64,000 nucleotides of DNA, taken from positions 69,154,542 through 69,218,541 of the forward strand of contig CM075858.1 in assembly GCA_037975125.1 (NCBI GenBank), read 5' to 3'. Shown piece after piece: positions 49,078 to 59,409 of this stretch (within the stretch, counting starts at the first letter, position 1; each line of letters starts with the position of its first letter). Position numbers and translations under genes: made by a program. This DNA is from Latrodectus hesperus (taxonomy: Eukaryota; Arthropoda; Arachnida; Araneae; Theridiidae). Under the pieces are notes generated by a model. It had not been told where the DNA came from, did no database searches, and saw only the letters and a list, made by a program, of their open reading frames with translations.

Positions 49078-51020
49078 GGTCAGGTTGGGACCATAGTTCA
49101 TTACGTATTTGAATGTGATTACACAAAACAATGGCACCTAAAAGCGGCTAAAAACTCGGAGGAACTTACTCCGTTTCTTCGCTACGCTACCAAAACTCCT
49201 TCTCTTTTGCATAAGATAAAGAACATAACCACCTTTATCTAGGAAAAAGGATCCGAACTCTGTGAGGATAATGCCATAACTGAGCAGTGGATTTCATCAT
49301 AAGAACAATTTGGTAAAGGGTAAAAATCATTGTAAGGTATTTCTCCACTTTTTGTGATAGAATATTATTAGGTATTGTATTTGCTTAGCAATTATTTTTT
49401 AGATTTTTGATAATAATAATTATTCATATTAATGTGCTGAAAAATATTGATTGACTCAGCACAATGTAATGTGCAATATTAAATATCCTAGCAAAGTTTA
49501 TCAATTAATAATTTTAATGTCTAATTTTGCATCATATTTCCTAAACATTGTAAACTTGTGAACAGACAATGCTAATTATTTATGTGATAAAATAATGCAT
49601 TGTAATATAGCACAATTATTTTTATTTATGTATATACTATTAATGAATTGTATATATTTGCGCTTTTTCTAATACAATCTTCATATGATACGTCATGTAA
49701 TATAACACTTTCCTCTATCTAACCATTGTATATAAAACTGGGTGTTAATATTCAAAATTGCTTTGAGTCTTCAGAAATACCCTATTTAACAAATTTAGTG
49801 CAATATATTTTCAATATTATTTCTAGTAATGTTAGAGTGTCTGTAAAATATTTTGCTATACATTTTATTCACTTTTTTAAGCCTTTTTATTATTTGTTGT
49901 ATTGAAATTTTATTTTGTTCAATAATTTTATTAATCGTGGTAACTACAGTACACAGATTGAGCTGCTGCAAAATATTAACTGAATCAGCAGATTGCAAGC
50001 TGTAATACTTTAAATATTCCACTGTTAATCACCAACAGTAAATGTTGTTCAATAAGATACCATTCATGCATATTTAAACTTAACTATTAGTAAATATTTG
50101 CTCTTTTTCTAATACAATCTTCATATGGTACGTTATGTGATATAGCACTTCCCTCTATCTAACCACTATATATAAAACTGGGGGTTATATTCAAGTTTGC
50201 TTTGTGTCTTCAGAAATACCCTATTTAGCAATTTTAGTGCAATATTTGTTCATTATCATTTCTAGTAATGTTAGAGTGTCTGCAAAATATTTTGCTATAC
50301 ATTTTATTCACTTTTTTAAGCCTTTTTATTATTTATTGTATTGTAATTACATTTTTGTTCAATAATTTTCTTAATCGTGGTAACTACAGTGCACAGACTG
50401 AGCTGCTGCAAAATTTTAACAGAATCAGCAGATTGTAATCTGTTATACTTTAAATATTCTACAGCTTATCACCTACAGCAAATGTTAAGTGTTCAATAGA
50501 ATACCATTCATGCATATGTAATCTTAACTATCTGAGTGTAGACAATGCAGTCCTTTGGTATTGTGATGTTACATTAAAGGACATAGTTAAAGCATGAGGG
50601 AGTTACTAGTACTTATTGAAAATCTGCTCCAGTTATTTGCTCTTTTTTATAGTCTTCTACTGAAACTTAATTATATTGCTTGCAAATTTGTGTTATAAAC
50701 TACTTATATCGACTGCTATGACCATCATCAAGATAATTAATTTGTATTTTTACCAAGGTTACTTGGAGCGTGAGGATAATCTATTTTCATAATTTTATTC
50801 CAATATTTAACTCATATCATCTCCCATAGTGAACATTTTGTAAATGTTTTGTTGTTGATGTTATATTTTTGTCAAATTATCAATTTCAAATATTAGAGAC
50901 CTAATGAAATTTAATTTTGTTATCAAATTTCTTGACAATTCTGTCACACCAGATGTATTACGTGATGGAGCTATACCTGATAACCTAAAGTACAGACCAG
51001 GTGTTTCATTGCGTATGTCT
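49078..51020 (+). mobile_element. 1.94-kb insertion in the hAT gene, possibly a 5'-truncated LINE
   Basis: The sequence splits the hAT reading frame between residues that are contiguous in relatives and is bracketed by an 18-bp near-identical repeat, so it is an insertion. A long target duplication points to target-primed retrotransposition. At the left end a plus-strand frame reads VGTIVHYVFECDYTKQWHLK and ends with a stop at 49240-49242, faintly like the C-terminal Cys/His tail of LINE ORF2. The rest is non-coding and includes a tandem ~440-bp repeat. No poly(A) or simple tail is seen at 51020, which weakens the LINE reading. Confidence 0.6.
49658..50534 (+). repeat. Tandem duplication of a ~440-bp unit
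   Basis: 49658-50090 and 50098-50534 align throughout (ctttttctaatacaatcttc, tcagaaataccctattta, cactttttaagcc and cattcatgcatat blocks) at an offset of 440-444 bases with moderate divergence. The unit lies wholly in the non-coding part of the insertion. Confidence 0.9.
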
Positions 51021-51038
51021 ATGTTATCCATTCTACGC
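51021..51038 (+). repeat. 18-bp flanking duplication, right copy
   Basis: atgttatccattctacgc, one base different from 49060-49077. Confidence 0.85.
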
Positions 51039-51784
51039 TTCATTGTGTTATTCGAAAGAGAAATAGACTTCTTTTATCTCTGCATCTTCTCCTAAAATTG
51101 TCTGCATGGTATTTAGGACACATGGGTTAATTAATTCTTCACCTATATAATGAGGATTCTCTTGCTTTGCTATCATAAAGGCTATTTCAAATGAAGCTTT
51201 GAAATGCTGCGGTGCACCTGTGTGATAACTTCCCGATTTATTCAATCCCATACGCTTACTTTAGAAGAAAAAAACTCTTTTGTCTGCTAAACCAGAGTAG
51301 GATGTTTTTACTTCAAATGTCTTTCAAGGCGATGGCGCCTCATGCTATCATTACTTAAAAGTTTCATACATATCACACACTGAGGCAATTGTAACTCGTC
51401 TTTTTCTATAAAAATAAATCCAAACGTAATGTAATCTTCGGAAAGCGTTCATTTTTTCGCTGCCATTTAGCACCTATAATAATAAAATAAATAATCAATC
51501 AGTCACAATGACCGATTTATGAACTCGTCTTTGCTCTATCACCAATTTAGTAAATTAAATAAAAATAGTGACTGAAGTTTGTAAACACAAACATACTTTT
51601 TAACTGTGTGACCCAATCATTTTGCACACTCAAACTGTTTTGTCAACAAAAAATGTATACCGAAACGCCAAATTTGTCTCAAATATGCGAAAATGAATTT
51701 CATAGATGCACATGCTCGTCCAGTAGGTACACAATTGTTTTCTAAGTGATAAATGTGAAGCGGAGCGGATGCTGAGGTGGGGGT

Positions 51785-51793
51785 GCACGCGGG
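51785..51793 (+). repeat. P-like element flanking duplication, left copy
   Basis: gcacgcggg, identical to 54883-54891. Confidence 0.9.
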
Positions 51794-51823
51794 CAGGGCT
51801 AGGGAAAGAGAAGGGCTGGCTCA
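51794..51823 (+). repeat. P-like element terminal inverted repeat, left
   Basis: Matches the reverse complement of 54853-54882 with one small indel. Confidence 0.92.
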
Positions 51824-52093
51824 AATGCTCCCCAAAACTGTCACCGGAAATAGCCGTTGATGACGTAGTCAGGCATCCAAGGAGAATAAGCTGCCTGGAA
51901 TTTCTAAGCAAAATACTTACTTTTTATTTTTAAGTTCATTTTGTTTTTAATCAGAGTGAAAAAAACTACAAATGCCTCTCAAATATTTAGTAAATTTGCA
52001 ATTATTATTTAATAAACCCAAAAAAATTATTATTAATATTGAAATGAACTTAAAATTGTATAACCAATATAAAAATATATTTACCTATTAGCT

Positions 52094-52762
52094 TTAGCTT
52101 ATCTTGATTTTTTGACTATTGACCCATTTCTTGTTTTTCTGTTGAGCTTTATTATGAGATACTATCGCTGCATTTCTATTTAAATACCTAATTCGTATAA
52201 ATGTTCTCAAGCGACAAAAAAGTTTAATTGCCTTTCGATTTACAGTAGGAAAAGAAGACTCTGTTTCATTTATTAATGTTGCTATGACATTTTTTCCTTT
52301 AGAAAATGTGTCGCCATGAAATTTGCGAAACATTATGTCCATTTGTTTTATAGTTTCCATCCATGCTTTTGTTGGAACAGTAAGTCCCCCAGCAGAAATT
52401 AAATTAATCCATTCGGAATGATTGGGCATATCGACTGAATTTCTTGATATAGTTCCAAGTGAATTATCTTTAATTTTATAAGCAATATAACCTGCCACAT
52501 AAACCATAGCTTCTTTTTCAAATGGAGATATATCACAATTTTGATTGGAAGAGGCAAGTTCATTTTCCCAAGATAAAGGTAAGGGATTAATTAAGAATTC
52601 ACGATTTAATTCATCAACTTGAGAATCAAAAGAATTGATAATTTCTTGACGTTCTTTTACATTAAATGCAGAGTCTAACATTTCACTTGTTAAATAAACG
52701 TCTGGTCCATTTTCTAAAGAGAGTACTTTCGGTGACAAATTAGGTAATTTATTGGCGAGCAA
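52094..52762 (-). CDS. P-like transposase, C-terminal part (third frame)
   Basis: 222 codons, the last third of the P-like transposase. Recognisable blocks: EKEAMVYVAGYIAYKIK, WINLISAGGLTVPTKAWME, MDIMFRKFHGDTFSKG and KLFCRLRTFIRIRYLNRNAA, all typical of the C-terminal region of P/THAP9-type transposases. There is no true start codon; the first codon in this frame after the overlap is TTG, and the frame really continues from the upstream one through an A7 run at 52765-52771. Adding one A there makes the reading continuous. No internal stop is seen. The natural end is the TAA at 52094-52096. Confidence 0.88.
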   Translation of the reverse strand: MLANKLPNLSPKVLSLENGPDVYLTSEMLDSAFNVKERQEIINSFDSQVDELNREFLINPLPLSWENELASSNQNCDISPFEKEAMVYVAGYIAYKIKDNSLGTISRNSVDMPNHSEWINLISAGGLTVPTKAWMETIKQMDIMFRKFHGDTFSKGKNVIATLINETESSFPTVNRKAIKLFCRLRTFIRIRYLNRNAAIVSHNKAQQKNKKWVNSQKIKIS

Positions 52763-53772
52763 TATTTTTTTAAGCGAATAATTACTTCAGATGGAGAAGG
52801 ATGGTCATTGAATCTCCCGAGACCTCTAATTTGGCTGAAGAGGCTTTCCAGCGCATCTTGAGTAAGTCTACTTGTTAAAATATAAGATACATTTATAGAT
52901 TTTAAGTCTTCATATAATCCATAAAGAGAATGAATTGAAACAATTATCCCTTTCTGAAAAGGCAAAACCGATTTTTTCCCAAATACACGTAAATTGAAAA
53001 CTTCCTCCTTGATTGCGTTTAAAGTTTCTTTTTGAGTATCAAAGTATTTTTGCACTCCAAAAGCAGCTTTTAAAGGCTTGTTACTGGGAGGTATTGGTAC
53101 GGAGCTGTTCATAATATCAAATAAATTCTCGATTAATGAAAAAAATGCAGCCGCTTTAGTATTTCCAGTGAAATGTATTATAGCTTTAGCAGTAGTTTCC
53201 GAAAATAAAGTCTTTGCAGGTGTAACCTTTTGTCTTTCATTTCCTTTAACAGTTAGAAATTGGGGCTTCAGTTTATGACAAATTTTTATTTCCCCGACAT
53301 CTTTATTCAATATCTCATATAATATTCTAGAATTTATAATTGTACCGTCACGCAAAACTAAACCACTATCTAAAAAATGGTTCCTCAATAACTTGATATA
53401 ATGAGGCATATCAGCGAAAACCCATATTTTCCTTGAATCTTTTGAAGGATGAAGAAAAAACGATTTGTCTATAGTTATTTCGAGTTCTTTCCATAAGGTA
53501 TGACACCCGCCAAGATCTGAAATTATTGCTCGAACTTGAACACCAGTGAATTCGACTTCTTCTATTAAAGAAAATAAAAGTTTTTTATTCATTTTACAGT
53601 CGAAATCAAAAAATATTGGCTGTTTCCACGGGAAAATTAATCCTCTCAATAAAATAACTTGAACTTTACAAAATGGGCCTAATATTTCATCCAATGAAGA
53701 GTCGTAACACAATTTCGAATCTATGTGCATTTCGTCAAAGCTCAAAGAACAAATCTTTTCTATATCACTCAA
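52714..53772 (-). CDS. P-like transposase, catalytic RNase H-like part (second frame)
   Basis: 352 codons holding the catalytic core. CSLSFDEMHI carries the first Asp (residue 13), RAIISDLGGCHTLWKELE the second (residue 86), and LTQDALESLFSQIRGLGRF an Asp and a Glu three residues apart (306 and 309), the spacing used by P-family enzymes. Between the second Asp and this Glu lies an insertion domain of about 200 residues, which in P element and THAP9 binds GTP or its equivalent. The frame overlaps the N-terminal one (stop at 53769) and the C-terminal one (its own stop is at 52714). It begins at TTG, not ATG, so it is not an independent gene. All catalytic positions are preserved. Confidence 0.9.
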   Translation of the reverse strand: MSDIEKICSLSFDEMHIDSKLCYDSSLDEILGPFCKVQVILLRGLIFPWKQPIFFDFDCKMNKKLLFSLIEEVEFTGVQVRAIISDLGGCHTLWKELEITIDKSFFLHPSKDSRKIWVFADMPHYIKLLRNHFLDSGLVLRDGTIINSRILYEILNKDVGEIKICHKLKPQFLTVKGNERQKVTPAKTLFSETTAKAIIHFTGNTKAAAFFSLIENLFDIMNSSVPIPPSNKPLKAAFGVQKYFDTQKETLNAIKEEVFNLRVFGKKSVLPFQKGIIVSIHSLYGLYEDLKSINVSYILTSRLTQDALESLFSQIRGLGRFNDHPSPSEVIIRLKKYCSPINYLICHRKYSL

Positions 53773-54671
53773 AGTTTCGCAATTTTTTTCATCAATAACA
53801 TTACATCTTTAAGAATTCCAGGCATGCAACTAAATTTGGAACACCATCTTTTCAAAGTACTTGCACTTGGCATATTTAATCCCATTGTATTTCGCCAAAA
53901 ATCGTAAGATTTTGAAGATAATGACCGAATCAAAATACATTTTGAAATAGTATCAGATGACCATTTAGTTCTTAATTTATTTTCTTCATCTTCACGCTTA
54001 TAAGGGAATAAATTATTTATCCCTATCTTCCCAAGTTTAATGTTCTCCTTTTGAAGTAATTTTATTTTCGTTTTTAATTTTTGTATTTCATTTAAAAGCA
54101 ATTTTTTATTTGATTTCAATCGTTTAATTATTCTTGTTGTAGAAGTTCGATTTCTTTTTTGCTCATTTTTAAGGAATTTCACTGTATTTTCTGCGCATAA
54201 TATTCTTTTTTTCAATTCTTCTATATTTTTTAAATATTCATTGCATTTAAGGCACTTAATATCACCATCACACTGATTTTCTGCATCACATAATTTATGT
54301 GGACTCACGCACTCAATTCTTTCAATAGCTTCTACTAATCTTCTTCTTTTCGTTTGTCTCTGTTCTCTTGGAGTATTTTGAATTATGTTTAAAGCCGGTA
54401 ACTTAAGATTAGGCAGAGCCGTCGGTTTTAATATTTTTCTCTCTGGCAAACCAAGTAGTCTATTTTGCATGTCGTCCATATATTCATTCAAATCAAAATG
54501 CTCACTGCACACTCTAGCATTCTTGATGTTGATTTTGTCACTTCTTCGACATCTTTGCACCCATTCCTTTGAAAGCATTTGATTTTCTTTTGGAAATCGA
54601 TGAAATATTATGTGTTTTCCTTTTGTATTTCGATACATATTTGAACACGTAGCAACAGCACACGATGTCAT
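53769..54671 (-). CDS. P-like transposase, THAP DNA-binding and coiled-coil part (first frame)
   Basis: 300 codons from ATG at 54671. The N-terminal THAP zinc finger has Cys4, Cys9, Cys55 and His58 (C2CH), Pro27, Trp37 and the LKPTALP box at 81-87 that closes the domain. A Lys/Arg-rich linker follows, then a Cys pair (CLKC near 140) and a long Lys/Leu/Glu heptad region (about 148-215) expected to form a dimerising coiled coil. The end (SYDFWRNTMGLNMPSASTLK, RWCSKFSCMPGILKDV) leads into the catalytic domain of the P family. The frame ends at TGA 53769 just after an A7 run (53783-53789); one more A there joins it to the next frame. THAP domains in P elements bind the element's own ends. Confidence 0.92.
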   Translation of the reverse strand: MTSCAVATCSNMYRNTKGKHIIFHRFPKENQMLSKEWVQRCRRSDKINIKNARVCSEHFDLNEYMDDMQNRLLGLPERKILKPTALPNLKLPALNIIQNTPREQRQTKRRRLVEAIERIECVSPHKLCDAENQCDGDIKCLKCNEYLKNIEELKKRILCAENTVKFLKNEQKRNRTSTTRIIKRLKSNKKLLLNEIQKLKTKIKLLQKENIKLGKIGINNLFPYKREDEENKLRTKWSSDTISKCILIRSLSSKSYDFWRNTMGLNMPSASTLKRWCSKFSCMPGILKDVMLLMKKIAKL

Positions 54672-54852
54672 GTTTTCCTCTTTAAAAAATACTCTTGCTT
54701 AAAATGAAAACATTAACATTAAACAAGCCAAAATGAATGAGAAAGCTGCGATCAGACACAAGCTAGCATAGAGAATGCCAGCCAGTGGATGCCCAGTGAC
54801 GTCACGCTCTTCCCCTCTCCGGTGACAAGGCGGCATGCGATACATCAAAGCG

Positions 54853-54882
54853 ATGAGCCAGCCCTTATTTTCCCTAGCCCTG
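54853..54882 (-). repeat. P-like element terminal inverted repeat, right
   Basis: Reverse complement begins cagggctagggaaaataagg, matching 51794-51823 with one indel. Confidence 0.92.
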
Positions 54883-54891
54883 GCACGCGGG
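54883..54891 (+). repeat. P-like element flanking duplication, right copy
   Basis: gcacgcggg, identical to 51785-51793. Confidence 0.9.
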
Positions 54892-55200
54892 TTTCATGTT
54901 GTGACTTGTTGAAACCTGTATAAACTGCGATTGATGACGTCGTGTTTTAAAACAGTGGTTGACAGAACAAGTGAATAGGTATAACAGTTAATTTCATTAA
55001 TTTTATGCGTGTAAATTAAACATTACATTGAAATGTTACTTGTTAATGTTAGTTCTTAATGTTGTTTGTTTATTTTTTCTTGCCTGTTTGCCACCTTAGT
55101 GGTATAAAAAAATTAAAATAAAATACAAACGCTTTCCGCCGCCCTTGACGTCTCTCTATGCCCCCTCGGGAGACGTTGTCCCCTTGGTTGGAAACTCTTG

Positions 55201-55208
55201 ATTTATAT
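55201..55208 (+). repeat. hAT target site duplication, right copy
   Basis: atttatat, identical to 47490-47497. Confidence 0.88.
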
Positions 55209-56204
55209 TGATTAATACTGCAAGCAGTTTGATTAACTTGCAAGAATTAAAACGGAAATATTCCAAATCTTCACGAAATAAAGTTAATCAAGAGTTAATT
55301 CTATAAGGCATCTACTTATATTCATTTGATTACAATAATATTTGATGTTACTTTGGTAAATATGTGCTATATTTATCAAAAATTACTTCTAACAAATTAC
55401 TTTCCATCTGCAAGTTATTTCCTGTTAAAAATAAACACAGAATTTAAATCTGTCGTCTGCAAGGCAGCCGTAACATATGCTCTCTGAAAATATATATAAA
55501 TTTGCAAATGAAAATACGTAAACGTATTCATGAATACGTAGTAAAAAAATAAGGTATTTAGGAAAAATATTGTAAGCGTAAGATTTTTATAAAATCTTGT
55601 GGTTTCTAAAATAAAATATTTAATCATATTACCATCTATTGGTAATTATTTTAAAATAATTATTATTTGCGAAACATATATTGATTACCTCTATCACAAC
55701 ACTGGTGTTTTCAGTTTTGACAGTCGGTCTAGTGTTTTGTAAAAATTGATGGCAACAATGAAATAAAGACATGTCATATGCAAACTATTAAAAATTATAC
55801 AAAAGAATGAGTATTTATAATTAAATAATTCTTTTGTATAAAAAAAATTTACTTTTAGTAATTTTGTAAATTTTTCCTTTCTCTATAGTAAGTAAAATAT
55901 ATTCAATGTGAATGCAATTATTTGAAAATATTAAACAACACTAAAACAATAGATGATTTTTTCTTAATTTTCAGAAATATTTTTAAAAAATCTGTCAAGG
56001 TCACATAAAATATTTATTAAATAAAAATTGTTAAATCATTATAAATTGAAAAATATATATTGAACAGCTCTCATAACTTTCAAATGTTTCTTTTGTATAT
56101 TAAAACACAGTTCAAAATTCTTTCCTGGTGTTATAAATATGTTTCTTATAAGATTTTATCATATAAAATATAACAAAATAAAATAATGTTTGTAAAAACA
56201 AGTG
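55209..56204. other. AT-rich non-coding DNA
   Basis: Nothing recognised. Confidence 0.55.
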
Positions 56205-56640
56205 TCATACATAGTTCGAAGAAACGCCGCAATACATAAAAGTGGAGTAAAATAAGAGAATTAAAAAAATGAGCTGAGTAGAGAAAATAAATTTACACTA
56301 ATTGTTTGTACAAGCATATTCTGTTACCAAATATTTTTTTCTTAAAAATGAGCATAAAATTCCCTTAAAAATTCAAGAATTCTGCATGCAGTAATTCTGT
56401 TCGACAACATATTCTCGTGGTATTTCCCAAACGGGGCTCATAAGACTTTTTTCAACTAATGAGTAAGGCTTGTTTGTTTTTAATAAATGTGACTCCATAT
56501 TTATAATGTGCTAGTCAGAATACAGGTGTATTTTTTTAAGTTTTTACTAGAAAAGTAGTATTACCATTATTTATATCTGCCATTTTTTATCAGGCTGGAA
56601 AATTTGAATTTAATAAATGACTTTATCCATTACTCCTATG
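56205..56640 (+). repeat. Dispersed repeat, copy 1
   Basis: Aligns with 63300-63740 in the same orientation. Both begin near aaaacaag-gtcata/aaaacaagcatcac, continue through agtgg-g-aagtaag, gtacaagcata/gtgcaagcata, tctgtt-c-ac and tttttaataaatgtga/tttttattatgtgtga, and end near aataaatga-ttt. No open frame, tRNA box or terminal repeat identifies the family. Confidence 0.7.
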
Positions 56641-59409
56641 AAAATAATATACAAGATCAAATAAATAAGATAATACGTAAAAAGAAATGCTCTTGTTTTC
56701 TTTACTATTGCAAAATTGAATTTTTATGAATATTTAAATATTTCAGACACTGTCACTTTTATTGATTTCTAGCATATTTATATTTAATACTCCCTTTATG
56801 TCTACAATATCCAAAACATCATTACTTACTTTTTTTAAGAATACATTTTTATTTTTAAGTGCACCTTGAATAAAAACTAAAGTTTTCAAAACAATCTTTC
56901 CAGGGAGTCAAAATGACGTTCCATTTCTTTCTGAATTGTCAAATTCATTGCTTTAATTTGATTGGATGGTATCTGCAGTCAAAAGTAGTGCATGATTTAC
57001 GATGTATCACAGATTTAATTAGAGATTGTGCTTTTTAAATTAATTAAATTAAACATTTTTATGTTTTAATTTGTCGTTTTATTTTCATCATCAATTAATG
57101 TACTTCATTTAGAAATTCAAAAAAAATTTAAATATTATTTCTTATATTTTCCGCTATTTAACTATTAATTCTTCATTTCTTTGTATGTATATGTATATGT
57201 CTTAACTCTATTGAAATGCAATAAAATATATGAAATTAAAATAAATATGAAAGACTACTTTAAGACGCGTTGCCACATAAAATTTGTAAAGAATTCAGTC
57301 GGACATAACGAATTTATACAGACATTTTTCAGATTTCTAAAATATGTTTCTTACATTTATTTACAATTTACAAATGTTTATATATTTTTTCCGTAAATTT
57401 TTAATCATTTTAATTATTCAGATATTGTCAGGTTAATTATGATAATATTTAATTTAAACTGCTATGTTCTCCTATGAATAGTTTTCATAATATATGGAAT
57501 TACACTGTTTCTGAATATCAAATTATGATTAGTGAAATGTGTAGACTTAATTTTTTATTGATAAAATGTATAAAAACTTAACTGAATTAACTTGTAAAAA
57601 TTATAAAAATAATGAGGAAGCTGATAAATGCATAAAAGTAATTGATCATAAAAATTCCTCTAAGTAGAATAAATGTATCAGCAGAATATCAATCTATTTA
57701 AATGCGTGTGGAGATCCCCTGACATGGGACTTGAACAATTGCTTCAAAAAATGTTGACAAATACTTCTCATTTTCGTGAGAAAATCTTATTAATAATAAG
57801 TGTTCATTTTAATTGCAACTTAAGATTTTAAAAGCTTTCAACTGAAGCAGAGAATTTAGAAACAATGCAAATAAAATTAGCAGTTAATGATAAATAATTA
57901 CATAAATTCATAAAATGTATTCCATTTTGTTAAAATGAGTTGGTAACTGAATTTTTGGTCAAATCATTTTCCTTTTTACATATAAATTGGTATTGTTTCA
58001 ACAGTCAGTCTTTGGAATTCTTAAATAGTCTTGATTGCAACTTATGAAACACTGATTACAAATTTTACGAAATTCATAATTAATATGAAATTAAATTTCG
58101 TTGAGCTGTATAATTTAATATCATGTGAAATATAATTAATAGGGTATTAAATATTGTCATGCTCATTGGTAATTGACAAGGCATAAAATATTGCGATTGT
58201 AAAAGCTTTGTAGACATAGACTTATGACTCTAAATTAAGAGTATAAGTTATTTCATTTTTCTTGCATACTGTTAGAGATATCTTGTCAAAGTTATTAATT
58301 AACTTTTAATTGTTAATTATATTTAACATTTTATGAAGATTCTTACAAAAGATAATTTATTCTAATGCTATTATATTTAGCACATAAAATTTCTCTGTTT
58401 CTACTATTTTGAAGTTTCTGAAGAGCCAACTTCTAAAATTTTGAAATTTCTTAAGGTTAGTGGAATTTATGCATTTATCAGATCATCCATGTCGTTTTGT
58501 CTTTCATTTTCAGAGGTGTTTATATTTTATCTTCACTTTATAGGACAATGTGATCTTGGAAGATCATACGAGAGAATTAAGAAAAATAAAAAATTATTTT
58601 ACATTAAAATTGATTTGCTTTGTGTTTTTGAAAGCTATTTTTGTATTTAAAAAATGAAATAAGAATGTAAAAGTAATTAAATACAGACTACTGACACTTT
58701 TTTGCATGGTGAATTTAAATCATTTTCTTTTGAAACAGTTGCACAACTTTCTTTCTTAAGCAATAACTACAAAGAGTTTTCATTTATAAATGCTAGTTCA
58801 TTTTCCATCAAAATGAGTCATTTTATAAATTCGATTATCTTCCGAAAAAAATAAGTCTAAATCATAAAACAAGATTCATCAGATCATGTTTTATGATTTA
58901 GACTATTTTCTGATTAAAAAAACCTTGGTAAAGTCTTAACCAATGCTAAACGATGGGTGATGATCTGTATTTGGATTATGTTGAGAACTTGAAACTTAAA
59001 GAAACACATTATTTAAAGTTCAGTGTAATATATATCTCAATTTCGATTATAATGTTAATATTTCAATTATAAGGCTTATAATTCATTCTGTCATAAAGTT
59101 CTTTGAAAATTATTAAATTTTGAAAACACCCATTTTCAATGTTTTGATTATACATTATACTATTTCAAGTATAGAGTAACACATTTGTTTCAATATTTCT
59201 GCATTTAAGTACATGTAATAAAAATTGTCTTTTAATAAACTAAAAAAGCTAGAATAATTTGGTAAATGCCACATTTAATAAATTATTTCATTAATTTTTT
59301 AAATGCCTCAAGTATATACGAAAATTATTATAAAATTTCTCTTTGAACAAGTTGTTCAAAAAATTTTATATTTTAGTATGTATTAAAAATATTTAAGAAA
59401 CTATTGTAG
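56641..59409. other. AT-rich non-coding DNA with one strong hairpin
   Basis: No supportable gene; the hairpin at 58854-58904 is listed separately. Confidence 0.55.
58854..58904. repeat. Perfect 18-bp inverted repeat with 15-base loop
   Basis: agtctaaatcataaaaca at 58854-58871 is the exact reverse complement of 58887-58904. Confidence 0.93.

Larger units (their letters stand above)
47706..51466 (-). pseudogene. hAT transposase (BED zinc finger, ZBED5/GTF2IRD2-like), decayed and interrupted
   Basis: Minus-strand fossil in domain order. ATG at 51464-51466 is followed by an early stop, then the BED finger (QCVICMKLLSNDSMRRHRLE, HLK; C-x2-C and paired His) near 51320-51420. Next come ASFEIAFMIAKQ and GEELINPCVLNTM (51048-51251). 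After the 1.94-kb insert follow AISCDETFDIVNCAQL (first Asp), LIELCTDGAPV (second Asp), THCVIHRQALASK (48639-48830), LIPTEVRWLSKGNVLARLY and KLAYLTDIFGTLKELNLKLQ (48296-48559). The C-terminal dimerisation region has VPFSLTYLCETGFFAQ (catalytic Glu) and HIYVDSDLMIALARSEPRI, ending near 47706. Catalytic residues are mostly kept, but stops, frameshifts, a palindromic duplication and two insertions make it non-functional. Confidence 0.88.
51794..54882 (-). mobile_element. P-element-like DNA transposon, complete, 3089 bp
   Basis: The termini begin cagggctagggaaa on both ends, followed after a 1-base indel by aagggctggctca, giving an inverted repeat of about 30 bp (51794-51823 and 54853-54882). Inner flanks share gtcaccgga and ggcatcca further in. 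A 9-bp direct repeat flanks the element. The single gene on the minus strand is a THAP-type transposase (52094-54671). Length, inverted repeat size and gene content match the P superfamily; Drosophila P is about 2.9 kb with 31-bp repeats. It sits inside the older hAT element. Confidence 0.93.
47498..55200 (-). mobile_element. hAT transposon (BED-finger, ZBED5-like), interrupted by two insertions
   Basis: The left end starts cagggtctcctaaac and the reverse complement of the right end starts caagagtttccaacc, an imperfect short inverted repeat of hAT type. Perfect 8-bp duplications flank both ends. The total span is 7703 bp. Removing the nested P-like element (3089 bp plus duplication) and the internal 49078-51020 insert (1943 bp plus duplication) leaves about 2.6-2.7 kb, a normal hAT length. 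The transposase is on the minus strand and decayed. The right end's ctcgggagacgttgtccc tract is typical of the family's subterminal DNA. Confidence 0.9.

Noticed and set aside
49658..50534. Long terminal repeats of an LTR retrotransposon.
   Set aside because: The two copies are almost adjacent (7-bp gap), leaving no internal region, and no primer site is seen.
52714..53772. A separate gene for the catalytic part of the P-like transposase.
   Set aside because: There is no ATG or promoter, and the frame overlaps its neighbours exactly where one base restores a single protein.
53078..54582. Plus-strand frames of 60-66 codons.
   Set aside because: They are antisense shadows of the P-like transposase.
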